64,000 nt of DNA from Mytilus galloprovincialis (GCF_965363235.1 NC_134840.1:60320793-60384792); one strand, 5' to 3'; numbered from the stretch's first letter, positions 22,304 to 37,300 are shown. Notes: a model not told the origin generated them from the sequence alone. A program made the numbers and translations.

Positions 22304-25300
22304 CTACAACCAAAACTTTGATTAATGTAAATGGCTTGATTTTTGGTGTTTTACGTCCAAGAAGCACACAAAAATGTCTGGAACGATGAGCATGTATTAA
22401 TTGACACAAAATGAACAGGACCGGGATGGGTGAGACATACAAGGGAACAATGTTTACTCATAAAAGTAAAGTTTTGATTTGGTCCGAAAATCGTAACCGG
22501 CGCCTTACCACAATGAGTCTGCTTTTAATTATTGATGAACGAGGGGCCATTTTGTTCTGGTGTGTAACATTCCTCTCTAGACAGTTGTTTACATATAAAG
22601 CGCGAACATGATTTATTATTGAGTATAAGTAACAACTTCAAAGAGAAATTCCAGATCATGAAGCAAATATAAATTTGTTATATTCAAATTTCAGTGAAAT
22701 GAGATGCATAATGACTTTTATAATTAAGGTCTTTCCTTTTTCTATAAGGAAAGACCTTACTGTATTTCTTCTGTTTATTATTATTCTTTTTCCGCCAAAC
22801 TTTGACGAAGTTAGCAGCCTAAACCGTAAGACGTGTCGCTTTCATGTTCTCACTTTGTATCGGTGTCATGAATACCTATCCGGAACTCACCCTGTTAGTC
22901 GAAATATTTTGTCGGTTCGGAGTAATCCCTCCGAAACCAAAAAACCTTGTTATCGTTCCAACACCGTAACCGTAATAGATAGAAAAAAAACGAAGGGTGA
23001 AATTTGTTCAGGACCAGACCCCGGTTCTTCGTTACATTTGATTCGAAAAGATTCAACGACTCATTGGTAGGGTTATGCCCCTTTGAAAATTAACCGGTGT
23101 CGGTGGACCACCAAAACTCAGAAACCGTAAATCGTAGAGACCTAGGATCTTCACCATTCATCAACAATTCATGAGACTTTCAAAAATACCTCAAGGTCAA
23201 ATGTGTATGTTGACCTTGACCTTTGACCTAACACCTTGTTATCAGAACAACTCAAAAACCATTATACTTACGGAAGTTTTGAATAGTGGAAAATGTTTGG
23301 GTCATTAATGCGCAACTTTGTTACATTTTGACCGAAGAGATTTGACCTTTCTGTAAGGGGCATAACCCCTGATTTAGGTTTCTGAAAAGACAAAATCAGC
23401 TTTTACTACATAACCAAAGGTCCTAGACCCATGGGGTCTTCAGCAATGACATTGGGGACTAATGACCTTGACAAAGGTCACAAGGTCAAAGGTCAAGGTC
23501 ATGTCCCAGATAGCGAATTATGTGTTTTTGACCTTATTTTGACGATTTTTAGTGTGTTTTAAAGCTTTTCAGTACATTCTACGTCTATTGGAACATGTAC
23601 TTTACATCACAAAAGGAAAGACCTCTCAATTGTTCAAGAACAATTGACATTTTAATTTTTCTTATAATTTTTCGAATGATGCATTTCGTTACGCTTAATT
23701 TAGAAACACTCACTTCAATTTTATTATTTTCATCTTTTTAAGGCTGGGGGAGAGGGGATATATTTGGTATTGAATACTTCGTCTTGAAAGCCCCTGGAGG
23801 TAAATCTTTGTTTCGAAAATGTCATCAAAACAAAAAGCTTTAAAAAACAATGAACGTTTGGGGAACTCCAGCGATAGATTACTATTGGTTTTTCTATACA
23901 CGAACTATGGCATTACAAATGTCACTTGAAATATAATGTTCGAACCTGATTCTGAGAAGTCAGTAATATTCTTCTGAAAGGCTGCATATTGCAAGTTAAA
24001 TGTACTCATAACAGTTCCATCTTTTAATAGAAATGCTGCTTCTTTTGTACATTTGTAACTGCCTTCTGTCGAAGCTGTTATTGTATCTGTTGCAAAAGTT
24101 GTTTTTATGTTTTGTCTGAAAACTAAAGCAAAATACAAAATTTGAATTGTTGTACTGATAGTTTTGTATATACGTCTAGATGGACATGTATTACAACTAG
24201 TCAATAATGACGTTTGTATTATAGTAAAAGATTGAGACATCGTTAAAAAAGGTTATTGATACACAGCTCGAGACATCGTTACATAGGGAGATTGAGACAT
24301 CGTCACATAAGGAGATTGTAACATCGTTTCAAAGTAGGATTGAGAAAACGTAATCTAGGGAGATTAAGACATCGTAACATATGGAGATTGTGGCCTCGTT
24401 TCAAAGGGAGGTTGAGGAATCGTTATTTAGGGAGATTGAGACATCGCTATTAAGAGAGAATGAGACATCTTTACATAGGGAGATTAAGACATCGTTACGT
24501 ATGACGATTCAGAATCGTCATATAAGGCGAACGAGACATCGTGACATAGGGCGATCGACAAATTGAAACATAAGGAGATTGAGACATTGTTTTACAGGAT
24601 GATAGAGGAATTGTGACATGGGGAGATAGAGACATAGTAACAAAAGGATATATAGACATTGTTACGAAGGGATAATAAGACATCGTTACAAAGGGAGATT
24701 GAGACATAGTTTTATAGAGAGGTTGAGGAAATGTTATTTATTGAGATTGAGACATCGTTTCATAGATATATTGATACATCGATATAAAGGGAGATAAAGA
24801 TATTGCTGCATAGGGTGAGTGAGACATCATATAGGAAGATTGAGACATAGTTATATAGGAAGATTGAGACACGTCACATAGGAAGATTGGGATATTGTTA
24901 CGAAGGGAAATTACGAAATATTACAACGTGAGTTTGAGACCTCGTTACAAAGGACGATCGAGACCGTTACATTTCGTCGATCGAGACATCGTTACATAGG
25001 GAGATTGAGACATCGTTACATTGGTAGATTGAGACATCTTTTCACAGGGAGATTGAGACATCGTTACATTGGTAGATTGAGACATAGTTACATTGGTAGA
25101 TTGAGACATCGTTACATTGGTAGATTGAGACATCGTTACAAAGGGAGATTGAGACATCGTTACATTGGTAGATTGAGACATCGTTACAAAGGGAGATTGA
25201 GACATCGTTACATTGGTAGATTGAGACATCTTTTCACAGGGAGATTGAGACATCGTTACTTTGGTAGATTGAGACATCGTTTCACAGGGAGATTGAGACA

Positions 25301-28300
25301 TCGCTACAAAGGGAGATTTGAACATTGTTACTGAAGGAGGTTAAAACATCGTTATAAAGGACGATTGAGACATCACCACATAGAGAGATTGAGACACCGT
25401 CACAAAGTGAGATTGAGACATCATTATAAAGGAAGATTGATACATCGTGAAATAGAAAGATTGAGACAATATTACTAAGGGAGATTAGGACATTTTACAT
25501 AGGGAGATTGAAACATCGTTACAAAGAAAGATTGAGACACCATCACATATGGCGAATGAGACATCGTTATAAAGGGAAATTGAGACATCGTTACAAAGGG
25601 AGATTGAGACATCGTTACAAAGGGAGATAGATTGAGGAATCGTTACAAAGGGAGATTAAGACATCGTTAAGTAGAGAGATTGAGACATCGTAATAAAGTG
25701 TGAGATTCGACAAAGTCACAATTTCTAGCTTTAATTGAATAAAAAAAGATTTTTATACTTGTATTATAAAGAATCATAGCAAAACATTGACGCATATATG
25801 TTTAAAATTTAAGAAATCAATTATTGTTCTTTTCGTGACGTCACAAATTTTGATTTTCCTCGATATTCGATGAACACTTTTAAACAGATCGATTTCCATT
25901 GGGTTTTCTTTACCTAAAAATTACAGCGCTTACGTCGTTACATTTTTAGTCTGCGTTATATTAAAAAAAAGTTATTAACTTCTAGGGGATGCACTTATAT
26001 TTTTTTACGTAGTAGTCTTTTTAAATCTATTATAAGACTTACTTGGATTATCGATATCCGGGAAAAGTTCTTTGCTCAAATTAGCCGTTAAATCTATGTC
26101 AGACAAATAGAACTTTTTTTGTCCTTGGTCATCGAATCGAGAAAAGGTAAGTCGGAGATCCCAGTTGTCATAGAATTGTATTTGAAGACTTTGCGTGTTG
26201 TTCGGTTGATTACATCCTCCATCAAAGTTTACTCTCTCTGGAACTCCAATTACCCTGGATGCTTGCTGAAAGCAGAAGACAATATTTCTTTGATGTAAGC
26301 AACTTCTAAAATACAATATTACAGAATAACACAAAACATGCACATACACATTTGGTTGTTAACTTCTTTGAATAAAAGAAAATATTTGACAAGGATCGGA
26401 TTTCTGGTATTTTTGAGTTTGTTAAAAAAAAACCACACACACATACATTGTAAGCCATAGTGTTAACTTAAAAAAAAGGGAGATGTGGTACGAGTTTCAA
26501 GGAGCCAACTACCCAACATTGGAACTTCAAGTTCATTTTTTTTAATGACGTGGATTTACCCAAATCTTTGTATCGTGCGGCATTAAACTAAGAGGAAAAT
26601 CCACACCGTATTGTCAGCTTTAAAAAAAAAGACCCGTCATGACTATATCAATATTCAATCAAATAAACCAACGACCAAATTTAGAACAAAACAATAACGA
26701 AACAGAAAAAGAAAAAGAAAGCAACAAACAACAACCACTGAATTACAAGCACCTGACTTAGGACAGACATGCACATGTTATGAATATGCAAAATAACTTA
26801 TTTCATTACTAAGTCTATATACTTTTTGTTCTGTTGTATTGTAATGAATTTCGAACTGAATTCCACATTGTATGAGTACACAAGTCCCGTTCTCTCCGTG
26901 TGCAGAGTAAGATTGTATAGGTGGATCATCAGGTCTTGGTGTGATAGGAGAGTTGCTTGTCACTTCTGGGGTACTTCCTGTTGGTGTCGAAATGAGACTT
27001 GTTGTTTCAGGAACCGTTGTTTCGTCCGTTGTGGCCATCGTTGTAGTACTTCCGGTATTGGTGACATCCGGTTGTGTTGTTTCAACTGTTTCAGTACTTG
27101 TTGGTGCAACAGTTGTTTCGTCGGCAGCACATTCTTCAGCTTAAAAGTGAAAAATCAGTAATTTCAATGTTTAGCATGGTTCCTTAAAGTGATTCCAGAT
27201 TTTTAATATATTTTTCGGTACATATTCTTTACTTCGTATTCTTCAGATATTCCCAACGCCTAATTGAAATGATTTCAATATAGGGGAAGTCACTGTCTCT
27301 ATCAGTAAATGAAATCTGTCAATTTGACAATTTCAGATTTGCGAATTAAAAGGCTTTATGTCTTGGTGCAAAAAACTTTTCAAGGCTTTTGAAATTTGTT
27401 AAAAGAAAGTAAATTGAATTCTATCAGTCTTATGTGTTATAACGACACAGGAACCACGATTTCCCTGCTTATCAACAATTAAGATCTTCTGGTATTAATA
27501 CCATTGGCGGATCCAAGGGGGGATGGTTCGGGGGGGGGGGAGGAACCCCTTTTTTTTGGCCGATCAATGCATTTGAATGGGGACATATAGTTGGACCCCC
27601 CTTTTTGTCCTGGGTTGGGAACCCCCTTTTTAAAATGGCTGGATCCGCCCCTGAATACCCAACTGAATCAAAAGAACCAGTCTAGCTATAATATTATTAC
27701 TTGTCGACTGGTTAAAATTGAAAACAACTTTCAGAAACCATTATGCCACTTTAAAACAAAAATAATAAACATTATTATAAACACTAAAACACTGATATAC
27801 ATAAAAGGGAGATGGTATGATTTAATCGGAGACAATTATAAGGATAAACAGGGTGGGAAAACTACAGGTTACCGTACGGCCTTTACTAAAACAAGCTCTT
27901 GTGTGATTTTTCAGAGTTATTAGAATTTATTTTGTTATTCAAAGCAAACGTATAATCAAATGAAATGGAATTTAGAAGGATCTTTGTTAAGATATCCATG
28001 ACATGTTACTCAAACAAACCAGGAACATATTTGATATGGAAGGGGCACAATTTGCATCTATGGGAATATCAAGGCTACAGTCATAATAGGAATTTAACAG
28101 CCTTGGTGATTGTTCCATTACAGTTCCAATAAGTACATGCTTCATCTTTAACTTTATAAATACAGAAGTATGGTTACAGCAAATATATTAACAGTTGTAT
28201 TTTTTGAAAGACAAGATGGTCTGAGGAACCGTCGACCAGCCAAAGTCTACAGTTTGAAGTGGAGTAGAATTACGACCAAACTGTCCTAAAAGATGGAATA

Positions 28301-31300
28301 AAATTGACAATGGAAATGGGGGAAATGTCAAAGAGATAACAACCCGACCAAAGTGCAGACAACAGACGAAGGTCATCAATGTATCTTCAACGCAGCGAGA
28401 AAATCCCGCACCCAGAATCTGTCTAGATTGCTCCTTATTAACAGATGTACCAAGCAACCAGGAAAGGCAGCTGTCTTCATAAGAAAATGGAATTGAAATC
28501 TCAAAAATAGGATAAAAATGTTTTGATGATATATTCTTCACAATGTTATTCTATTGTAAAAGACTTTTTGAGCAGAATTTTAAAATAGTGTTTACTTTGA
28601 TGGTCGATATCTTAAATGATATTTCTGTCCTAATGATGATGGAACTAAACATTAAGAATCTGGTTAGATCTATTTCAACCAGAAACACTATTTTAGAAAT
28701 AAGAAAAAAGAAAACCGTGTTTTGTATTCGTATAACGCCCTTTGATAGCTGCTACTTCTAACTAATATCGGTTAACCAAAACAATTATTTACCTTCTGAT
28801 AGTGTACCATTAACTAAGTTGAAAGCTTGAATTACAACATTTCTGATAGTCATCTTAAACTCGTACTCGAACATTGATGAATTCTTTTTATTGAATAAAA
28901 TAGTCTGTTGTTCATCACATTTATATGAAGATGTATCCTTTGACAGGCGTGTGTTTCCTACATCTGCTAAACTTTGGCTACCTGTAGTAAAACAAAACTT
29001 CAATTAATAGATATAGGAAGATGTGGTGTGAGTGCCAATGTAATGTTTTTGTACTGCAGAAATAACTTACACAAAACTACGAATGATGCCGGTTTTAAAA
29101 GACAATTTCTGGAACTACCTTAACAAATAAGAAACAATTGAGACTGAACAAAAGTGTTGAAAACACCTGGTTTTAAATCGTCTATGTTGTACTGTTACAC
29201 AACTGTTTCAGGTTAGGGAAGGGTTTGGGCACCCACTAACATGTTTAATCCCGTCACATTCTGCATGTATGTGTGTCCAAAGTCAGGAGCCTGTATTTCA
29301 GTGGTTGTCGTTTGTTGCTATGTTAGTTTTCTCGTTTGAATTGTTTTACATTTTGTAATTTCGGAACCTTTTGTATCTGACTTTGTTGTATGGGCTTTGG
29401 TCTTTGTTGAAATCTGTACGGTAACCTATAGCTGTTAATTTCTGTGTCATCTGGTTTCTTGAGAAGAGTTCAGGGGCGGATCAAAACAGGACAAAAGGGG
29501 GACGGGGTCCATCTATATGCCCCCATCAAATGCGATGATCGTCCAAAAAAAGGGGGGATTCCAACCCCCGGACCCCCCCCCCTTTGGATCCGCCACTGGA
29601 GTTGCCTCATTGACAATCATACCACATCTTCCTTTTTTATAATCAATTGTATTGGTAAATTTTCAAAGTTTATAGAAGTGTCGCTCATTTTTTAGTTGTC
29701 TATGTTGTGTTTTATGGACTTGTTTATCTTTTTTGTTGCCTTCAGATGTTCGCATGGCGTTGTCTGTCGTTTCAAAGATATGTCAGTTCTGAATGTTCAG
29801 CCTCTTTTTTAAAAACTTCGTGGATCCTTTTTGTCCAAATTATTTTTTCTACCAAAATCTGTCTCTTTAAAAGTTTTAAAAGCTGTTTACCTTCATCCGT
29901 ATTATTAAATATAACATCAGGATCAAAAGTTGCTATGATGTCCATAATGACAACAGACTGTTCGTCTTTGTTAAATGATAATGTAATCCTCGCTGGTAAA
30001 GGAGCTGTGGTTTGTAATATTATATTTGACAAAGAGCCGTTGGAACGACAAAATCCTTTATCTACTTTGGCACTGTTTAAAGATGATGTTACTTCTAACT
30101 GTAAATTATAAAATTATTTATAAACTATACAAGTATTTTTTCTCTACACTATTTTCTTTGATTTAGATTACTTTATTCTGTTTGAATTATAATATATAAA
30201 ATTGAGAAAGGAAATGAGGAATGTGTCAAACCGACAACAACCCGACCATAGAGCAGACAACAACCGAAGGCCACCAATGAGTCTTCATTGTAGCGAGAAA
30301 CTCCCACACCCGTAGGTGTCCTTCATACTAAACTCCGAATTATACACAAGAAACTAAAATTAAAAATCATACGGAACAAAGGCCAGAGGCTCCTGACTTG
30401 GGACAGGCGCAAAATTGCGGCGGGGTTAAACATGTTTATGAGAATGTTTCATATCGGCTCTTTGCACCAAATGAAAAGTAACGTTAATTTGTCTCAGGTA
30501 CACCTAGCTGCGGAACCGTAACTCTTATGGTCCTCTTTTATTTATTTTTTATTTTGCGGACCATAGACCGCAAAAGTAAAAAAAAATACAACAAAGGAAC
30601 TATGATTTACGGCCCCCCAGCTAAGGTACACCAGCCCCGTGCTATCTCCTCCAACAGTATAAACATTTTCCTGGTAGACAATCATTTATGGTTATACAAA
30701 AAAAAAAAAAAGAAAAGATTAGCGATATATGTATAATTCAGATTTTTTTTTTTTTTAATGGTAAACTTATTTTATTTTCTGTCAAAATTACGGTATTGTC
30801 ATTGGTCCAGGTTATCATGATTTCCTGTAAGATTTGGCTTTTACTCTTCCTGGAAAATTTCTCGACAGTGTTTAGATATGTCTTAATAGTTGTTGTCAGT
30901 CATGTTTGTTTGTTTTTTCATGTTGGGTCCTTTTATAGCGGACTATACGTTATGCATACCATAGTCAAAATGAAGCAGACGTAGGCAACTATAGGTCACC
31001 GTACGGTCATCAACAATAGTCAAAACTCGAACTTGTCTCATTGGCAAGCATACATAATTTGCTTTCTATATGAAGTTATTTTAGCACATATATCTTGGTG
31101 TCTTATTTATGCTTTGTTATACGGATTCATTTTTTAATATTACATCGGAAACCACTCTATGACTAAATCAACTTCAGAAGTAGTTTTCGGCTCTTTGAAC
31201 TTTCCAGAAGTCCTGCGTTTGATTACCTAGTTAATGAGCTTCGGTCCTTGCTTGGGTTTGATTTATACTTTTGGTGTTTTATCGCCACTTTTGGGCTATA

Positions 31301-34300
31301 ACGTGGCGGCCAGTTTTTATTGGTGGAGGGTCCGTGTAACACTTATCAATTCAAAATTTTAAAAAGTTTTGAAATTTTAGATTTTTGGAATTTTGATCAA
31401 AGTTTTAAAATATCAAAATTTCAAATTGTGTAAAAGTTTTGAAATTTTGAAATTTTAACCAAATTATTAAAATATTAAAATTCTAAGTATCGTTTATATA
31501 TTTGATAGTTTAGGAATTTGATCAAACTTTTAAAATACTAAACCTAACGTGCAATTTTGATTATTTCACTTTTTGAAAGTTTGATTTTTTAAATTTTTGA
31601 TTAAAATATCCAAAATAGAAAAGGGGCGAAAAGAGGGGTACCTGTAACACTGATGTAAACACGGCTCTGATAACAATCATTCTTAGTTATAAATAAATAG
31701 CACGAAATATATCAAATAATTTTTAATTACAAAATAAATAATGAAAAGAAGAAGTCGTTTTTTTTATGAAACATATTAGACATCACATGGAATAACAGTA
31801 TCCTGAAATCTTTTGTGCATCTATCAAAAAAAAAAAAAAAAAAAAAATGAAACCTATTTAAACCGGAATCAAATAAGTTGATTTAAATCTCTTATATAAG
31901 GTTAGCGTTTGAGATAAATAATTCAGAGCTATTTGGTGTTCCCAGTGTCCAACATTTAGAAGTATCAGTGAAAACTGACCAACTCGCAGTAAACCAAATA
32001 GTATTATTCGCCTTTTTGACGTTCCTGATGAAGGTAGGTCCAGAAAAAGGGCTTCGGTCGCATGCAACTTTAAACGTTTTGTTTTCTTTTTTATCGATTG
32101 CATGGCGATAATATATTGCCTTTTATGATTTATTTCAGTTCCAATAAATGATGCGCAATGAATACTAAAATGTATAGCGTCGCAATGAACATTGTACTAG
32201 GCGTGCTTCAGCTGGCCCCTATACGTATATGATAAACGTTGTCTATAAGGGAGCAACCATTTAACTTTAAAAGTGGGGTGTGGTTATTTTGTCGAAGCGC
32301 TTACAATTTTATTAAGTTTTTCATCGCTATTAATCAACTTGTCTGGTTCAAAATTTAACACTATAATTTGGATTCAGAATTTTTCTTTTGTCCTCTGCTG
32401 GCACAGAATATTATTTTTTCATCCAATTGGGGATCAGAATATTTTAATGTACCATTATCGAAGCCCCTCGTGGTAGCATCAAAGTAAAAAAAAAGTGACT
32501 ATCTATATATTGGATTCCCCAAAAGATTACCATTTATCGCTGATATAAACTTTTGAAAAGAATTTTCAATTTTCAAAATGCCGACACCTACAAATGGATA
32601 GATGAGCGCTTAATGTAGTACAGCGGCAACTATTACATAAATATGAATGCTAGATGGGCGCTTAATGAATTACAGCGGCAACTATTACATAAATATGAAT
32701 GCTCGTGAAAATAATGTTTATGGTATACGTTAAGGTTTCAACTTTTACAAAACCAGAGCTATAAGTTGGATTTAAACGTTTACTTTCTTTGGCCTTTTTA
32801 ATTTTATTTGAATTTATTTGCCTTTTTAACTTAATTTGATTCGAGCGTCAGTGATAAGTCTTTTGTAGACGAAACGCGCGTCTGGCGCAAAAACCGGCAA
32901 AATTTATATCCTGGTATCCATCTATGATGAGTTTTTGTAGATACCTTGTAACAGTATCTTGGCTCCAATCTACTAATATTTGATCTTACTACTCTTAATT
33001 TCAGCGTAAATAAGATATATATATATACACATTGTAGACTAGCACAACCTTAATTGGGACACCATGCATTCAGTATTCCTACCGTACCAAAAATAAATTA
33101 ACTAAAATCATTGATATATGTCAATATAATTATGATCGTCATACAACCGATAAAAATGAAAACATAACGTTAAAAGTTACGACCGAAGCGCTTTTCTTGA
33201 TCAACCTTCTTAGGGAACGCTCAAAGCTGAATATTTAGGGCCAACAACTTACAAAGAACAGATTAAAACGATAAAGATGATCGTTCATAATGTACATGAA
33301 ATGATATATTCTTTAGCTAACATGATTGCAGAAAGTAAGAAGTCGTAGAGAAAAACAGAAAAAATGAAATCAAGAGATAATACACCGTGTATTGAGCCTT
33401 TTTATTGCTTAGAATTCAGTAGAAAATATATATACATGTTCAACCTAACCATACTATTTGACCTACTGCGAGGTTTTCAGTTTTTACTGTTACTCCTGTT
33501 TCTCCTAAAATATGGGTGCTAAAAAAACCAGCAAGTAGCATGGTCATTATCAGAGCCGTGTGTCTTGTTTTGAAGTGAATTCTCTTCTTTTGAGAAATAT
33601 TTATTTTATCATCCTATTTTTCACAGCTTAGAACTGTCCGTGCCTGTGGTTTTATTTTATACATTAACTTTAATGTATCAGCTCTTTTAGGTCATTTTTT
33701 AGTAGCAATAAACAAAAAAACTATGTTAATTGGACATGCTTTGATACTATATATGCCCTTGAATTTTTACTAGATAACATTTTTGTTCGCTTTGGAGATT
33801 CCGTATATCGTCAGATTATCGGAATTCCAATGGGGACTAACTGTGCACCACTTATTGCGGACCTGTTTTTGTATTGTTATGAGTTACAATTTATGATAAA
33901 AATAAGCAAAGACGCATCGAAACAACATCTGATAAACAAATTTAATAATACTTTTAGATATTTGGATGATATTTTGGCTCTCAATAATGACGACTTCAGT
34001 ATGTATATTAATGAAATTTATCCTGTTGAACTTACTTTAAATAAAGCTAATACTAACAATGACCACTGCCCTTTTCTCGATCTTGATATCTATATCACTA
34101 ATGGAAAGCTGAATACTAAAATTTATGATAAAAGGGATGATTTTTCATTTCCTATCGTTAATTATCCGTTTTTAGATGGTGACGTTCCCTTGTCACCATC
34201 TTACGGTGTTTATATATCTCAACTTGTACGATTCGCTCGTGTATGTAACAATGTTTTCGATTTTAACGAGAGAAATTTATGTATTACTGAAAAATTATTA

Positions 34301-37300
34301 CACCAGGGTTTTCGATATCACAAACTAGTCAAAACATTTACTAAATTTTATCATCGGTATAAAGACATCATTCGTAAATATAGCTCAACATGCAGACTTC
34401 TAATACGTTCAGGTATTTCACATCCAATTTTTTATGGTAATATTCTTTATAAAGCACAAAGGTGTCAGTATTCACCTCAGAAACTTACAAAACCTTTGAA
34501 TAGACTTATTAAGAAGGGATATAATTACGATACTGTTGTCAAGTCATTAAAGATTGCATATTTTGGCGTTAATATTGAGTCACTGATAAGGTCTTTGCAT
34601 CGGAACTAAACACATTTATTCTAAAAACAGTTGTTGTCATGACACGGGTTATGTTCTTCTCATATATGTTATGATGGTATGATACTAAACCCCTAACGGG
34701 AAGGATTGTGCCTGATGTTCATATGATGAAATCATAATCTTTCAGTCAGTTTAATTGAAGTCTGGAGCTGGCATGTCAGTTAACTGCTAGTAGTCTGTTG
34801 TTATTTATGTATTATTGTCATTTTGTTTATTTTCTTTGGTTACATCTTCTGACATCAGACTCGGATTTCTCTTGAACTGAATTTTAATGTGCGTATTGTT
34901 ATGCGTTTACTTTACTACATTGGTTAGAGGTATAGGGGGAGGGTTGAGATCTCACAAACATGTTTAACCCCGCCGCATTTTTGCGCCTGTCCCAAGTCAG
35001 GAGCCTCTGGCCTTTGTTAGTCTTGTATTATTTTAATTTTAGTTTCTTGTGTACAATTTGGAAATTAGTATGGCGTTCATTATCACTGGACTAGTATATA
35101 TTTGTTTAGGGGCCAGCTGAAGGACGCCTCCGGGTGCGGGAATTTCTCGCTACATTGAAGACCTGTTGGTGACCCTCTGCTGTTGTTTTTTATTTGGTCG
35201 GGTTGTTGTCTCTTTGACACATTCCCCATTTCCATTCTCAATTTTATTTCATTTCATTTTGTTTCGTTTCGTTTCGCTTTTATTTCGTTTTGCAGTTTAC
35301 AGGTACCCCTCTTTTCGCCCCTTTTCTATTTTGATATTTTAATCAAAAATTTAAAAAATCAAACTTTCAAAAAGTGAAATAATCAAAATTGCACGTAAGG
35401 TTTAGTATTTTAAAAGTTTGATCAAATTTCTAAACTATCAAATTTAAAAACGATATTTAGAATTTTAATATTTTAATAATTTGGTTAAAATTTCAAAATT
35501 TAAAAACTTTTACACAATTAGAAATTTTGATATTTTAAAACTTTGATCAAAATTCCAAAAATCTAAAATTTAAAAACTTTTTAAAACTTTGAATTGATAA
35601 GTGTTACACGGACCGTGGAGGAAGCCGGAGTGCCCGGAGAAAACCACCGACCTTCGATAGAAAAACTGACAATCATATGCAATTAGAATCGAGTGCACTA
35701 GCACGAGCGGGGTTCAAACTCACAACCTCAGTGTTGACTGGCTTGTGAGTAACTTCTTAGACCACTCGGACACCGAGGCCATCCTTGCTTGGAAAAAGTA
35801 AAATCACAAAAATACTGAACTCAGAGGAAAATCAATTCGGAAAGTCCATAATCACATGGCAAAATCAAATAACAAAACGCATCAAAAACAAATGGACAAG
35901 AACTGTCATATTCCTGACTTAGTACAGGCATTTTCAAATGTAGAAAATGGTGGATGTTGTCGATGTAATGTGTAATGCTAATAACTGGGATATCTTCATG
36001 TTTGAAATATTTGATTTTCTGATAAAATGAAACAGGATTGTGTGATATTTATAAAAGATCTTGGCAAGAGATTTCAAAACAACTTGGGGTTTTTAAAATT
36101 ATATTGCAATATTAAATCCAGTTACGCGTTTTCAAACATATATATATATAAAAATATCATGAAAGCAGATTGTGTTTACCGGCTCAGATCCAAGTTGAGT
36201 CAGTTGAGTTGTAGCGTCCATATTTACTATTATGCATGGTCCTGAATCTGGGTACTGGAATCCTTTGCAACCTTTTAAATAATCAATGCACATCATTTAT
36301 ATGACAATTTTCACGTAATTTCAAATGTCCCTAGGTTGAAAAGTGCGTCATAAACCAGAATTATTTCAATTGTGTGCCTAACCAGAATATACCACTATTT
36401 ATATTTCCAAAAGTGGATAGTTTTTGTCGTGCCTGCGACTTTTGTCGAAGAAAGCTCGACAAAAAGATAGTGATCCGGCGAAGGTACTTGAAAAAAGTGA
36501 AGAATTGTTGTATTGTTAATTTCTTGTCATGAGTAATAGGATAACTATATTTAGAATGTCCGTACTTTGCAAGGTCCTCATGCCCGCTAGACAGTTTTCA
36601 TTTGACCTCGACTTCATTTCATGGATCAGTGAACATGGTTAAGTTTCGTTGTCAAGTCCATATATCAGATACTATAAGCAATATGTCTGCTATATTTGGT
36701 ATATGGAATGATTTTAAGGTGTATATGCCCAACTGGTATGTGTCATCTGACCTTGACCTCATGATAATTATCATGGTTCCGTTGTCAAAGTTATTTTTTT
36801 GAGTTTTGGTCTCTTTTTCTAATACTATAAGCAATATGTCAACTATATTTGGTGTATGGAAATATTTTATGATGTACATGTCAGTCTGTCAGTTTTTATT
36901 TGACCTTGACCTCATTTTCACAGTTAATTTCTCAGTGATAAGATTTAGTGTATCGGTCTGTTTTTCTTAATCTATATGCAACAGATAAACTATATGTGTT
37001 GTATGGAAGGATTGTAAAGTGTATATTTCTGTCTGGAAGCCACGGTATCATCTGACCTTGACACCATTTTCATGGTTCATTGGTCAATGTTTTAAAGTTT
37101 TCATGGTTAAGTTTGTTTCTTGGACACCATAAGTAATAAGTCAACTATATGTAATGCATAGATTGATTCATTGTAAGGTGTACATGTCTGGCTGGCATGG
37201 TTCATCTGACCTTGGCCTCATTTTCATGGTTTATTTGTTAATGTTTAGTTTTCTTTGTTAAGTCTGTTTCTTAGAAACTATCACCAATAGGTCAACTATG

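Noticed and set aside
25005..25334. Arg-rich repeat protein (GRLRHRYI repeats) on plus, and the Ser/Thr repeat protein on minus
   Set aside because: Both are translations of the 24-bp minisatellite in a LAMP intron; unit length divisible by three keeps frames open by accident.
26826..27161. Cys/Val-rich plus-strand frames at 26.8-27.2 kb
   Set aside because: Antisense to the Thr/Pro-rich LAMP hinge exon; composition is the mirror of ACA/CCA codons.
31858..32103. 81-codon minus-strand frame (MQSIKKKTKRLKLH...)
   Set aside because: No family motif, in repeat-rich intron DNA next to a poly-A tract; no splice context.
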